Origin: Deltaproteobacteria bacterium | Lineage (GTDB): Bacteria > Desulfobacterota > Syntrophia > Syntrophales > UBA8958 | DNA length: 54,511 bases | NCBI GenBank assembly: GCA_029553375.1 | Contig: JAKPCH010000045.1 | Location: forward strand, 1-54,511 | Direction: 5' to 3' | Shown: positions 7,616 through 15,213 of the stretch, piece after piece | Position numbering within the stretch: position 1 is the first letter of the stretch | Layout of the letters: each line of letters starts with the position of its first letter | Translations under genes and position numbers: made by a program | Notes under the pieces: generated by a model | What the model was told of the DNA's origin: nothing | Seen by the model: the letters and a program-made list of their open reading frames with translations, nothing else | Database searches by the model: none

Positions 7616-10600
7616 TCAGATCTCGGCGTCGCAACGCAGACAGCGGCAGGCCTCCTTGATGGCCTCTTCCCTGGTGAAGCCGAGCTCCACCTCGGCGAAA
7701 CCCTTCCGGCGCTCCGGGCCGTGCAGCTCGGGCATCTTCGCCTGAGGTGTCTCCGTCGTCTCCTCGTCGATCTCGAAGGGGATGTCGATCTTCTCCTCTT
7801 CCGGTTCCTCCCACGGCGGTTCTCCGGCCGCGCGGCGGATGGCCTCGTCGATATCGCGGGCCGCCTGGTGTCCGGCGGCGATGGCCCCTATGACCGTGTC
7901 CGGTCCCGTCACGGCGTCTCCGCCGGCATAGAACTTCTCGGCCGTCGTCTTGCTCTTGCTTCCCGCCTCCAGGTCGAAGCAGTCCCACTTGTTGATGGAG
8001 ATGCCGCTTTCCCTGGGGACGAAGGACAGGTCGGGCACCTGGCCGATGGCGGCGATGACGGAATCCACGGAGAGGGTGAACTCGGACCCCTTGACGGGCA
8101 CGGGCTTCTTGCGGCCGCTCCGGTCGAATTCCCCGAGTCTCATCCGCTCGCAGGTGATGCCCGCCACCTTGCCGTCCTTACCTTCGATCTTGAGGGGGGC
8201 GACGAGGTATTCGATCTTGATCCCCTCTTCTTCGGCGGCGACGATCTCTTCGACGGCGGCGGGCATGTCCTTCCTCTCCCGCCGATAGAGGATCGTCACC
8301 TCGGCGCCCAGGCGCAGGGCGACCCGGGCGGCGTCGATGGCCGAATTACCACCCCCGATGACGGCCACGCGGGCGCCGAGACTCTTCTTGCCCGTAAGCC
8401 AGTCCTCTTCGTTCATGTTGAAGTCCCGGAGGAACTCCACGCCGCCGTAGACCCCCGCCAGCTCCTCTCCCGGCACCTCCATCCTCTGGCTGCGGTGGGC
8501 GCCGGGGGCCATGTAGACATAGTCGTAATCCTCCTCGAGCCTGGCGAAGGGTATGTCTCGACCGACTCTCACCCCGCAGCGGATCTCCACCCCGAGGGCC
8601 GCCACGTCGGCGATCTCCTGGGCAAGGATGTTACGCGGCAGGCGGTAGGCCGGGATCGCCCAGCGCATCATCCCTCCCGCTTCGGGCAGTTCCTCGAAGA
8701 CCGTCACCTTGTAACCGCGGAGGGCCAGGTCACGGGCCGCGGTAAGACCGGCGGGGCCGGCCCCCACGATGGCGATCTTCTCCTTCCGGGTGACGGGGAC
8801 GGGCTTGACGGCGGGCCGCGGGGCGTTGTCGGTGATGAAACGCTTCAGGTACTTGATGGCGAGGGGCTCGTCCATATTGCCCCGGCGGCACTTCGACTGG
8901 CACTTGTGATCGCAGACGCGGCCGCAGACGGCGGGGAAGGGGTTCGTCTTCAGAAGGACCTTGTAGGCGTCCTCGAAGCGGCCGGCGCGGATCAGGGCGA
9001 TATAGGCCGGGATATCCATCTCCACGGGGCAGGTGTGCTGGCAGGGGGATTTGAAGAGGGCCGTGCACACGGCGGCCTCGCAGCGGTGATTGCGGATGTG
9101 GTCTTCGTATTCCTTGCGGAAGTAGCGGATCGTGCTCAGGACGGGGTTGGGGGCCGTCTGGCCGAGGCCGCACAGGGAGGCCTCCTTGATGATGCCGGCC
9201 ATTTCCTCGAGGAGTTCGATGTCCCCCTCCTTGCCCTTGCCCTGGGTGATGTTCGTCAGGATCTCGAGCATCCTCTTGGTCCCCTCGCGGCAGGGGGTGC
9301 ACTTCCCGCAGGACTCGTCCTGGCAGAAGTCCATGAAGAACCGCGCCATGTCCACGGCGCAGGAATCTTCGTTCATGACGATGAGTCCGCCGGAGCCCAT
9401 GATGGCCCCCAGTTCCGTGACGTTTTCGTAATCGACGGGGGCGTTGAGGTGTTGGATGGGTATACAGCCGCCCGACGGGCCGCCCAACTGGGCCGCCTTG
9501 AATTTCTTGCCCTTGGGGATGCCGCCGCCGATGTCGTAGACGATGGTCCCCAGGGTGGTACCCATGGGCACCTCCACGAGGCCCACGTTATTCACGTCGC
9601 CCGTCAGGGCGAAGACCTTCGTGCCCTTGCTCTTCTCCGTCCCGACGCTGGCGAACCAGGCCGCGCCCTTGAGGATGATCTGGCCGACGTTGGCGAAGGT
9701 CTCCACGTTGTTGAGGACGGAGGGTTTCTGCCAGAGACCGGCGACGGCGGGGAAGGGCGGGCGGGGACGGGGCATGCCCCTCTTGCCCTCGATGGAGGTC
9801 ATGAGGGCCGTTTCCTCGCCGCACACGAAGGCCCCGGCGCCCTGGTAGATCTCGAGGTCGAAATCGAAACCCGTCCCCAAAATGTCCTTACCGAGGAGGC
9901 CCATCTCCTTGGCCTGGGCGATGGCGATGTTGAGGCGGTGGATCGCCAGGGGGTACTCGGCGCGGCAGTAGATGTAACCCTGGTGGGAGCCGATGGCCTT
10001 GGCGGCGATGACCATCCCCTCCAGGACGGCATGGGGATCGGCCTCCAGGACGCTCCGGTCCATGAAGGCCCCCGGGTCACCCTCGTCGGCGTTGCAGAGG
10101 ACGTATTTGACGTCTCCGGGGGACGAGGCACAGAACTTCCACTTGAGACCCGTGGGGAACCCGGCGCCTCCCCTCCCCCTGAGACCCGAGGCGAGGACCT
10201 CCTGTACGATCTCTTCGGGGGTCATCTGGGTCAGGGCCTTGGCCATACCCTGGTAACCGTCCCGGGCGATGTATTCCTCGATCTTTTCCGGATCGATGAG
10301 ACCGCGATTGCGGAGGACACGGAGCTCCTGGAGGGCGAAGAAGGGGATATCCTGCATGGTGGGGATGACGGCCTCGGTGGTCGGTTCCCGGTAAAGGAGC
10401 CGCTCCAGGATCCTTCCCTTTACCAGGTGCTCCTCGACGAGGTCCGGGACGTCCTGGGGCTTGATCATCATGTAGATCACCCCCTCGGGGTACACGACCA
10501 TGATGGGTCCCTGGGCGCAGAAACCGTTGCAGCCCGTCTCCACCACCTTGACCTCTTCGGCAAGGCCCCTCTTCTCCAGCTCCTCCAGCAGGGCCTTCTT

Positions 10601-10672
10601 CACCGTCAGGCTCCCCGAGGCGTGGCAGCCCGTACCACCGCAGATGAGCAGATGTGAGCGGAAAACTTTCAT
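7616..10672 (-). CDS. NuoF/HydB-type flavin Fe-S subunit fused to a GltD-like NAD(P)H oxidoreductase
   Basis: 1018-residue fusion. Residues 1-90 form a thioredoxin-like 2Fe-2S domain (C11, C16, C48, C52). A NuoF core follows: NADH site GRGGAGFPTG at 166-175, FMN region CNADEGDPGAFMD at 193-205 and CGEETALM at 284-291. SLBB and 4Fe-4S parts have C455, C458, C461 and C501. The second half is GltD/NfnB-like: an Fe-S entry domain with cysteines at 544, 548, 583, 587, 591 and 595, FAD motif GAGPAG at 637-642 and a nucleotide motif GGGNSAID further on. It should pass electrons between NADH, FMN, Fe-S clusters and a second FAD with NAD(P)H. NuoE and a 2Fe-2S protein precede it. No hydrogenase subunit follows; the operon ends here. 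An Stn-like or SfrB-like transhydrogenase is the best guess. Confidence 0.92.
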   Translation of the reverse strand: MKVFRSHLLICGGTGCHASGSLTVKKALLEELEKRGLAEEVKVVETGCNGFCAQGPIMVVYPEGVIYMMIKPQDVPDLVEEHLVKGRILERLLYREPTTEAVIPTMQDIPFFALQELRVLRNRGLIDPEKIEEYIARDGYQGMAKALTQMTPEEIVQEVLASGLRGRGGAGFPTGLKWKFCASSPGDVKYVLCNADEGDPGAFMDRSVLEADPHAVLEGMVIAAKAIGSHQGYIYCRAEYPLAIHRLNIAIAQAKEMGLLGKDILGTGFDFDLEIYQGAGAFVCGEETALMTSIEGKRGMPRPRPPFPAVAGLWQKPSVLNNVETFANVGQIILKGAAWFASVGTEKSKGTKVFALTGDVNNVGLVEVPMGTTLGTIVYDIGGGIPKGKKFKAAQLGGPSGGCIPIQHLNAPVDYENVTELGAIMGSGGLIVMNEDSCAVDMARFFMDFCQDESCGKCTPCREGTKRMLEILTNITQGKGKEGDIELLEEMAGIIKEASLCGLGQTAPNPVLSTIRYFRKEYEDHIRNHRCEAAVCTALFKSPCQHTCPVEMDIPAYIALIRAGRFEDAYKVLLKTNPFPAVCGRVCDHKCQSKCRRGNMDEPLAIKYLKRFITDNAPRPAVKPVPVTRKEKIAIVGAGPAGLTAARDLALRGYKVTVFEELPEAGGMMRWAIPAYRLPRNILAQEIADVAALGVEIRCGVRVGRDIPFARLEEDYDYVYMAPGAHRSQRMEVPGEELAGVYGGVEFLRDFNMNEEDWLTGKKSLGARVAVIGGGNSAIDAARVALRLGAEVTILYRRERKDMPAAVEEIVAAEEEGIKIEYLVAPLKIEGKDGKVAGITCERMRLGEFDRSGRKKPVPVKGSEFTLSVDSVIAAIGQVPDLSFVPRESGISINKWDCFDLEAGSKSKTTAEKFYAGGDAVTGPDTVIGAIAAGHQAARDIDEAIRRAAGEPPWEEPEEEKIDIPFEIDEETTETPQAKMPELHGPERRKGFAEVELGFTREEAIKEACRCLRCDAEI

Positions 10673-10695
10673 CGTGGATTATGATCCTCCTTCCC

Positions 10696-11079
10696 CTATT
10701 TTTGTTCCTCCGTCCCCCTTGCCAGGACGAAGGGGGTCTGGATCTCACCGGCAAGGATGTGGCGTTTGAAGACCTGGCGCATCTTGTTGGGGGTCATGTA
10801 CTCGTACTTGATAGGTTCCTGACCGAGGATCTCGACCGTCACCAGGGGTTCCCGGCTGCAGAGTCCCATGCACCCCGAGGTGGTCACGATGATATCCGTC
10901 GCCCCGGAGGCCCCGATTTCGTCCATGAGGGCGTCCATGACGGTCTTGGCCCCGGAGGCGATCCCGCAGGTGCCCATGTGGACCGTCACCTTGACCCTTT
11001 TACCGCCCTCCCGCAGGGAGGTCTCCGCCTGCACCTTTTCCTTGATCTTCTTCAGGTCCTCTATGGTGATTTTTGCCAT
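10696..11079 (-). CDS. Thioredoxin-like [2Fe-2S] ferredoxin-type subunit
   Basis: 127-residue protein like the stand-alone 2Fe-2S subunits of NADH- or NADP-linked [FeFe] hydrogenase operons (HndB-like). A helical N-terminus (1-28) leads into the fold with GTCGIASGA (C38) and SGCMGLC (C70, C74). Only three cysteines sit in the usual ligand region; the fourth ligand of a standard NuoE-type cluster is not evident, as in some relatives. The ATG at 11079 follows an AGGGTGG SD; the upstream in-frame extension overlaps nuoE and is rejected. It lies 17 bp after nuoE and 23 bp before the NuoF fusion, consistent with a subunit of the same cytoplasmic complex. Confidence 0.85.
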   Translation of the reverse strand: MAKITIEDLKKIKEKVQAETSLREGGKRVKVTVHMGTCGIASGAKTVMDALMDEIGASGATDIIVTTSGCMGLCSREPLVTVEILGQEPIKYEYMTPNKMRQVFKRHILAGEIQTPFVLARGTEEQK

Positions 11080-11096
11080 AAGCCACCCTGCCTTTC

Positions 11097-11591
11097 TTAT
11101 TCGTATTGATTCAAAACTTCCTTTACCTTGGCGGGTTTCATGCGGCCGTGGACCTCGTCGTCGATGACCACGACGGGGCCGAGACCGCAAGCACCGAGGC
11201 ACCGTACCGTCTCGTAGGTGAAGCGACGGTCGGCCGTCGTTTCGCCTTCCTTGACATCGTAAAGCTTCTCGATGGTCTCGGCGATGGCTTTACCGCCCCG
11301 GACGTAGCAGGCGGTGCCGAGACAGACCCGGACGGTGTGGCGGCCCCGGGGGGTCATGGTGAAGAAGGAGTAGAAGGTCACCACGCCGTAGACCCGGCTC
11401 AAGGGGAGGTTAAGCTCCGCGGCGATCACCTTCTGGACCGGCACGGGCAGGTATTCGAGGGAGACCTGGGCTTCTTCCAGGACGGGGATCAGACCCCCGG
11501 GTTTGCCCTTGTATCGCTCTATGATCTCTTTGAGCTTTTCCACCTGTTCCGGCGTGAATTCCTTGAGCAGAGTGTCGTAATCAGCTTTCAT
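11097..11591 (-). CDS. NuoE/HydC-type [2Fe-2S] subunit
   Basis: 164-residue 24-kDa-type subunit of NADH-oxidising complexes. The helical N-terminus is followed by the GVVTFYSFF motif (69-77) and a thioredoxin-like domain whose four 2Fe-2S ligands are C90, C95, C131 and C135 (CLGTAC and CLGAC). Length and spacing match NuoE/HydC/HndA. The ATG at 11591 is preferred to a TTG at 11594 because AGGAGG lies 8 nt before it. The next two genes encode another 2Fe-2S protein and the NuoF-GltD fusion, so a soluble HydBC-like flavin/Fe-S core is the likely product. In bifurcating hydrogenases this subunit helps connect NuoF to the rest of the complex. Confidence 0.92.
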   Translation of the reverse strand: MKADYDTLLKEFTPEQVEKLKEIIERYKGKPGGLIPVLEEAQVSLEYLPVPVQKVIAAELNLPLSRVYGVVTFYSFFTMTPRGRHTVRVCLGTACYVRGGKAIAETIEKLYDVKEGETTADRRFTYETVRCLGACGLGPVVVIDDEVHGRMKPAKVKEVLNQYE

Positions 11592-11622
11592 CAATTAAAC
11601 CTCCTTATACTTGAGCTCGCCT

Positions 11623-12180
11623 TCAGGCCGATGACCCGATTTCACCAAGCCCCTCTCTGACATATTCCTTGATAAAGGAGAGCACCTCCGCGTTGTTCAG
11701 GGGCACGTCCCCCAAGATATCTCTTATATCCGCCGTCTCGAACTTGAAGACCTTACCGTTGCATTCATGGCGATAATGGATGTTTATCCCCGGATTGCCC
11801 GCCACCAGGGTCATGATCGCCCCGGGGACGTCCCCCAGGGGCTGTCTGTCCCAGTGGCTTTTCTGGAAATCCACCCGGACCCTTGTACCCGAACTGGGCG
11901 CGGAAATCAATGACAGATCACCCCCCGCCCTCCTGGCCGCCTCTTTCAGCATGGGGAGCCCCAACCCGACCCTCCTGACCTTCTTGGTGGTGTAGAAGGG
12001 GTCGAGGGCCCTCTCGAGGGTCTCCTCGTCCATGCCGACTCCGTCGTCCCTGATCTCTATGGCGATCCGGTCTTGTGCGTCGTCCTCGTCGATCAGGATC
12101 CAGATGTTTGCGGCCTCGGCCCGGATGGAGTTCTCGCCGATGTCGACTATGTGGAGGGCCAATTCCTGCAAGGGACTCAC
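11623..12180 (-). CDS. HATPase (GHKL) domain protein of hydrogenase-type operons
   Basis: 185-residue protein with a histidine-kinase-type ATP-binding domain: N-box HIVDIGENSIRA (10-21), G1 RDDGVGMD near 45 and a GLGL motif near 73 after FYTTKK. There is no sensor, HAMP or phospho-acceptor histidine domain. The C-terminal 65 residues form a separate unknown piece. Genes of this kind sit next to NuoE in [FeFe]-hydrogenase operons of Firmicutes and syntrophs, where they are called sensor kinases although partners are unknown. The GTG start overlaps the PHP gene's TGA by 4 bp (GTGA), implying coupled translation. Regulation of the downstream Fe-S complex is inference from conserved gene order. 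Confidence 0.85.
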   Translation of the reverse strand: MSPLQELALHIVDIGENSIRAEAANIWILIDEDDAQDRIAIEIRDDGVGMDEETLERALDPFYTTKKVRRVGLGLPMLKEAARRAGGDLSLISAPSSGTRVRVDFQKSHWDRQPLGDVPGAIMTLVAGNPGINIHYRHECNGKVFKFETADIRDILGDVPLNNAEVLSFIKEYVREGLGEIGSSA

Positions 12181-12914
12181 TCCTCGACGTAGCGCCCCTC
12201 GAGCCTGTGAAGGGCCAGGCGCAACTCGGCGAAAGAGGCCTCGGCCAGCCAGGCCCTCGTGAAAGATCTTCCTATTTGGGTCAGAAAGTGGGCGTCCGAG
12301 GAGCGAAGGAAGACGAAAGGGGCGAGTTCCGGGTGTTTTTCACGGAAGGATGACACGGATCCCGAGGTGATCTCCAGGGCGTCAAAGGGCAATGCGGGGT
12401 CGATGAACCCCAGTTGGCCGATGATGCCGAAACTTTGCCTCTCCACGTGGGAGGGGACGAGCAGACCGCCCCGGGAGTGAACGGCCGTCAGTACCTCTTC
12501 CAGGGAGAGACCCGTGGCCCCGATGAGGAGACGCTCGTTGATGCCCTCCACCTCGTCGAATTCGTTCACGATGGGCTGGCAGCCGAAGTACCGCTCGTCG
12601 TTGAGCCCCGGGAGGCATCGGTAAACGACCTCCTGAAAGGCCTCCAGGCTTTCCAAATTGTCAAAGATCGCCAGTAGGTGGACCTCCTCCCTGCTGGACA
12701 CCTCCATCCCGGGCAGGACGACGATCCCCTTCCCCTCGGCCGCCTGCTGGACATAACGGACGTTTTCCGAGGCGTTATGGTCGCAGACGGCGATCATATC
12801 GAGGCCCACCTCCCGGGCCCTCGCGACGATCGCCCGGGGGGTCATGTCGAGGTCACCACACGGGGACAGGCACGTGTGGATGTGAAGGTCACAGCGAAAG
12901 GGTTTCAGCTTCAA
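12177..12914 (-). CDS. PHP-domain metal-dependent phosphoesterase
   Basis: 245-residue PHP domain protein of the TrpH/YciV type. Metal-binding motifs are visible: DLHIHTCLSPCGD (10-21, H11 and H13), CDHNASEN at 44-51, a glutamate in MEVSSREEVHLL and the late SSDAHF motif. The fold usually hydrolyses phosphoesters or nucleotides with two or three metal ions. Such genes recur beside hydrogenase-type NuoEF modules together with DRTGG and HATPase proteins; the substrate is unknown. The best in-frame start is a TTG at 12914, with AGGAG unusually far upstream, so the start is uncertain. Its stop overlaps the HATPase gene start by 4 bp. Confidence 0.87.
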   Translation of the reverse strand: MKLKPFRCDLHIHTCLSPCGDLDMTPRAIVARAREVGLDMIAVCDHNASENVRYVQQAAEGKGIVVLPGMEVSSREEVHLLAIFDNLESLEAFQEVVYRCLPGLNDERYFGCQPIVNEFDEVEGINERLLIGATGLSLEEVLTAVHSRGGLLVPSHVERQSFGIIGQLGFIDPALPFDALEITSGSVSSFREKHPELAPFVFLRSSDAHFLTQIGRSFTRAWLAEASFAELRLALHRLEGRYVEE

Positions 12915-12937
12915 AAGATCGCTTGACCCTACTCCTT

Positions 12938-13297
12938 TCAGCCGGAGCGACCGGTCTTCTGGCTTGATATCATCTCAAAGAGCATGCCCGCGGTCTCGAA
13001 GGCCGAGCGGTTCGAGACGAGGATCGGTATCCCCTCTCTCTTTGCCTTTTCCAGGGTATCGGCCGCCGGTTCGGCACCTCCCGCCAGGATGATCCCCGCG
13101 TGATCCTTGAGGGAGGCCACGGCCACGATGTTCTGGTGGGTTTGGCGGGTTATCCAGAGATCACCCTCTTTACTCCCCGCCATGACGTCGCTCAGGAGAT
13201 CGCCGGTGTAACCCCCGTGGACCTCCGTCCCCATTTTGTCCTCGCCGGACCGCACCTTGAGGTCCAGGGCCGCGACGATCTCTCCCAAAGTGGCCAT
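12938..13297 (-). CDS. DRTGG-like domain protein, second copy
   Basis: 119-residue small protein with the fold of DRTGG domains, which elsewhere lie between the BioD-like and phosphotransacetylase parts of long Pta enzymes. The key segment is TGDLLSDVMAGSKEGDLWIT (30-49), followed by an Ala/Val-rich core and a C-terminal IPILVSNRSAFETAG stretch. It is a paralogue of the gene at 13751-14125 (similar order: LLSDVMA/LMSDVLA, TAGMLFEM/TAGRLYSR). No enzymatic motif is seen, and a ligand-binding or signalling role is inferred from context only. It lies between the SpoIIAB-like kinase and the PHP gene, as in [FeFe]-hydrogenase operons. Confidence 0.8.
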   Translation of the reverse strand: MATLGEIVAALDLKVRSGEDKMGTEVHGGYTGDLLSDVMAGSKEGDLWITRQTHQNIVAVASLKDHAGIILAGGAEPAADTLEKAKREGIPILVSNRSAFETAGMLFEMISSQKTGRSG

Positions 13298-13308
13298 GAG
13301 CGACTCCC

Positions 13309-13776
13309 TCAGATACCGTCGAAGAGCTTGTCGATCTTGATCACCATCTTCAGATGGGTGCCCTTTCCCACATCGGAGGTGATACGGAAGAAATCGGAAA
13401 AGTTGCGGATGTTACAGAGACCCATCCCCGCTCCGAAACCCATCTCCCGGATCTTGTCCGTGGCCGTTGAATATCCCTCCTGCATGGCCAGTTCTATGTC
13501 GGCGATTCCCTGACCCTTGTCGATGGCCTCGATCATCACGTAATCCGAGGTGACCTTGAGATAGATGCGGCCGTGGTCGGCGTAGGAGACGATGTTGATC
13601 TCCGACTCGTAGGTCACTAGGGCCGCCCTCCTCACCACGTCATTGGGCAGTCTCATGTGTTTCAGGAGGGCCTTTATCTGGCTCGATACGGAACCCGCGG
13701 TATCGAAATTGCCTCCTTCCACGAAAAAAGAGTTTTCATAAAGGGCCGCCTCAGGTGTTGACACGATCTTCTTCAA
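13309..13776 (-). CDS. SpoIIAB/RsbW-like ATP-binding anti-sigma or kinase protein
   Basis: 155-residue GHKL ATPase like the anti-sigma factor serine kinases. Motifs: E-rich N-box region around LVTYESEINIVSY (53-65), G1 AIDKGQGIAD near 84-93, then GFGAGMGLCNIRNFSD near 113-128. Proteins of this type are often annotated as hydrogenase-associated serine/threonine kinases when found in such operons. The TTG at 13776 has GGAGAAGG just upstream and overlaps the preceding DRTGG gene by 26 bp; a GTG at 13764 is an alternative. No sigma factor or STAS anti-anti-sigma gene lies nearby, so its target may be another protein of the cluster. Confidence 0.85.
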   Translation of the reverse strand: MKKIVSTPEAALYENSFFVEGGNFDTAGSVSSQIKALLKHMRLPNDVVRRAALVTYESEINIVSYADHGRIYLKVTSDYVMIEAIDKGQGIADIELAMQEGYSTATDKIREMGFGAGMGLCNIRNFSDFFRITSDVGKGTHLKMVIKIDKLFDGI

Positions 13777-14125
13777 CCTTCTCCAGGCAGCCTACCATAC
13801 CGCGGGAATAGAGCCGGCCCGCCGTTTCGAAGAGGATGTACTTTGTGGCCAGGATGGGGATGCGCAGTTCCTCGGCCAGGCGGATCGCCTCCATGCTGGG
13901 TCTCTTGCCGCGGACCATGATGATGGCCGCTATGTCGAGGACGTCGGAGGTGCGGATCACCTGGGAGTTGGTGAGACCGGTTAGAAGGAGGCTGCCGGGT
14001 TTGGCAAAGGCCAGGACGTCGCTCATGAGGTCGGCGCCGAAACCCGTTTTCACCTCTTTGTCCAGCTGATCGTGACCGACGATCACCTCTGCCTCCAGTA
14101 TGTCTTTAACCTCGCGAAGTGTCAC
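13751..14125 (-). CDS. DRTGG-like domain protein, first gene of operon
   Basis: 124-residue DRTGG-type protein, first gene of the eight-gene NuoEF-GltD operon. Visible core: VKTGFGADLMSDVLAFAKPG (25-44), then a nucleotide-fold-like IAAIIMVRGKRPS segment and IPILATKYILFETAGRLY near the C-terminus. It resembles the paralogue at 12938-13297 in length and motif order; the two flank the SpoIIAB-like gene. The GTG at 14125 follows AAGGAGAAGAAGG. Function is unknown; pairing of two DRTGG proteins with PHP and GHKL ATPases is a recurring arrangement next to hydrogenase-type NuoEF genes. A candidate promoter for the operon lies about 85-110 bp upstream. Confidence 0.8.
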   Translation of the reverse strand: MTLREVKDILEAEVIVGHDQLDKEVKTGFGADLMSDVLAFAKPGSLLLTGLTNSQVIRTSDVLDIAAIIMVRGKRPSMEAIRLAEELRIPILATKYILFETAGRLYSRGMVGCLEKVEEDRVNT

Positions 14126-14208
14126 CTTCTTCTCCTTCTTGGTATGTATTTCCGAGCTACTGAGTCCGACGCCGGCACACGGAAAAAGGGCGCCGATTTC
14201 GCCGAGCG

Positions 14209-14236
14209 AGTTAACACATGGGCCCCGTCATGTCAA
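14209..14236 (-). promoter_or_regulatory. Candidate sigma-70 promoter of the NuoEF-GltD operon
   Basis: On the minus strand a perfect -35 TTGACA (14236-14231) is followed after 16 nt by TTAACT (14214-14209), a weak -10 preceded by TG. The predicted start is near 14202, giving a leader of about 75 nt before the first DRTGG gene. It lies between this operon and the divergent xer gene. The good -35 but poor -10 could indicate activator dependence, which is inference. Confidence 0.5.
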
Positions 14237-14316
14237 CTGATTTGTCCGGCCCCTCCGTTATCCAAGCCGGGAAAAATACTTTGCTTCCTGCCGGCAAATG
14301 GGCTAAAAATCGGCCT

Positions 14317-15201
14317 ATGGACGAGATGGAGGGCTTCCTGCATTTCCTGGCGGCGGAGAAGGGGGTGTCGGTTCATACCCTCGATGCCTACAGCCGCGAT
14401 CTCAAGAGGTTTTACGATTATGTCGTCCGCCTCGGCATCGAGGACCTCGGGGCGGTAAAGACGGAGGAGCTCATGGGGTACCTGACGGAACTGAGATCCT
14501 CCGGCCTGGCCCCCTCTTCCGTGAATCGCAACCTGGCCGCCATACGGAGCTTTTTTCGGTATCTGGCCGGGGAAAGCAAGGGGAAGAGCACAGCCGTGAC
14601 GGATCTCCCCAGGGCGAGACTGTGGTTCCGTCTGCCGAAGACCATCACGCGGGAAGAGATGGAGAGGATCTTGAAGGCCCCGGGCACGGCAACCCCCCAA
14701 GCCGTCAGGGACACGGCCCTCATGGAGCTTATGTACGCCACGGGCCTGAGGGTCTCCGAGGCGGCCGACCTCGAGGTGGGCAGCGTCAACTGGCAGGTCG
14801 GTTATCTCGCCGTCCGGGGAAAAGGGGAAAAGGAGCGGATCGTCCCCGTCGGCCGCCACGCCCTGGAGATGACACGCGCCTATGTGGAAGAGATCCGTCC
14901 CCTGTTTCAAAAAAGCGCCAAGACGAGGATCCTGTTCCTCAATCGTTTCGGTAAACGCTTCTCCCGCCAGGGCCTTTGGAAACTGATCAGGAAGTACGCC
15001 TTGACGGCCGGTTTGGGCGACAAGGTCCATCCCCATACCTTTCGTCACTCCTTCGCCACCCACCTCCTGGAGGGAGGGGCCGACCTGAGGTCGGTGCAGG
15101 TGATGCTCGGCCACGCCCACATCTCCACGACCCAGATCTATACCCATGTCACGACGACCCATCTGAAGGAGATCCACCGGCGGTATCACCCCCGGGGTTG
15201 A
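14317..15201 (+). CDS. xerD: Tyrosine recombinase, XerC/XerD type
   Basis: 294-residue site-specific tyrosine recombinase, probably resolving chromosome dimers at dif with a partner. The SAM-like N-terminal core-binding domain spans about 1-90. The catalytic domain keeps the full set: R145 (TGLRVSEAADL), K169 (RGKGEKERIVPV), H240 and R243 (HPHTFRHSFATHLLEGGADL), H266 (LGHAHISTTQIYTH) and nucleophile Y275. The ATG at 14317 fits family N-termini; the frame is open to an ATG at 14218 but that adds 33 unrelated residues. No SD is obvious. A weak TTGCTT-N17-TAAAAA promoter (14281-14309) would give a nearly leaderless mRNA. XerC versus XerD cannot be settled by eye, and no integron or phage context is present. 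Confidence 0.88.
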   Translation: MDEMEGFLHFLAAEKGVSVHTLDAYSRDLKRFYDYVVRLGIEDLGAVKTEELMGYLTELRSSGLAPSSVNRNLAAIRSFFRYLAGESKGKSTAVTDLPRARLWFRLPKTITREEMERILKAPGTATPQAVRDTALMELMYATGLRVSEAADLEVGSVNWQVGYLAVRGKGEKERIVPVGRHALEMTRAYVEEIRPLFQKSAKTRILFLNRFGKRFSRQGLWKLIRKYALTAGLGDKVHPHTFRHSFATHLLEGGADLRSVQVMLGHAHISTTQIYTHVTTTHLKEIHRRYHPRG

Positions 15202-15213
15202 GAGGTAGGGTCC

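Noticed and set aside
7595-10657. An open frame of about 1,020 codons antisense to the NuoF-GltD gene
   Set aside because: It is a shadow of GC-rich codon usage on the opposite strand. It is Asp/Gly/His/Leu-rich, has no family motif and lies wholly over a gene with clear domains.
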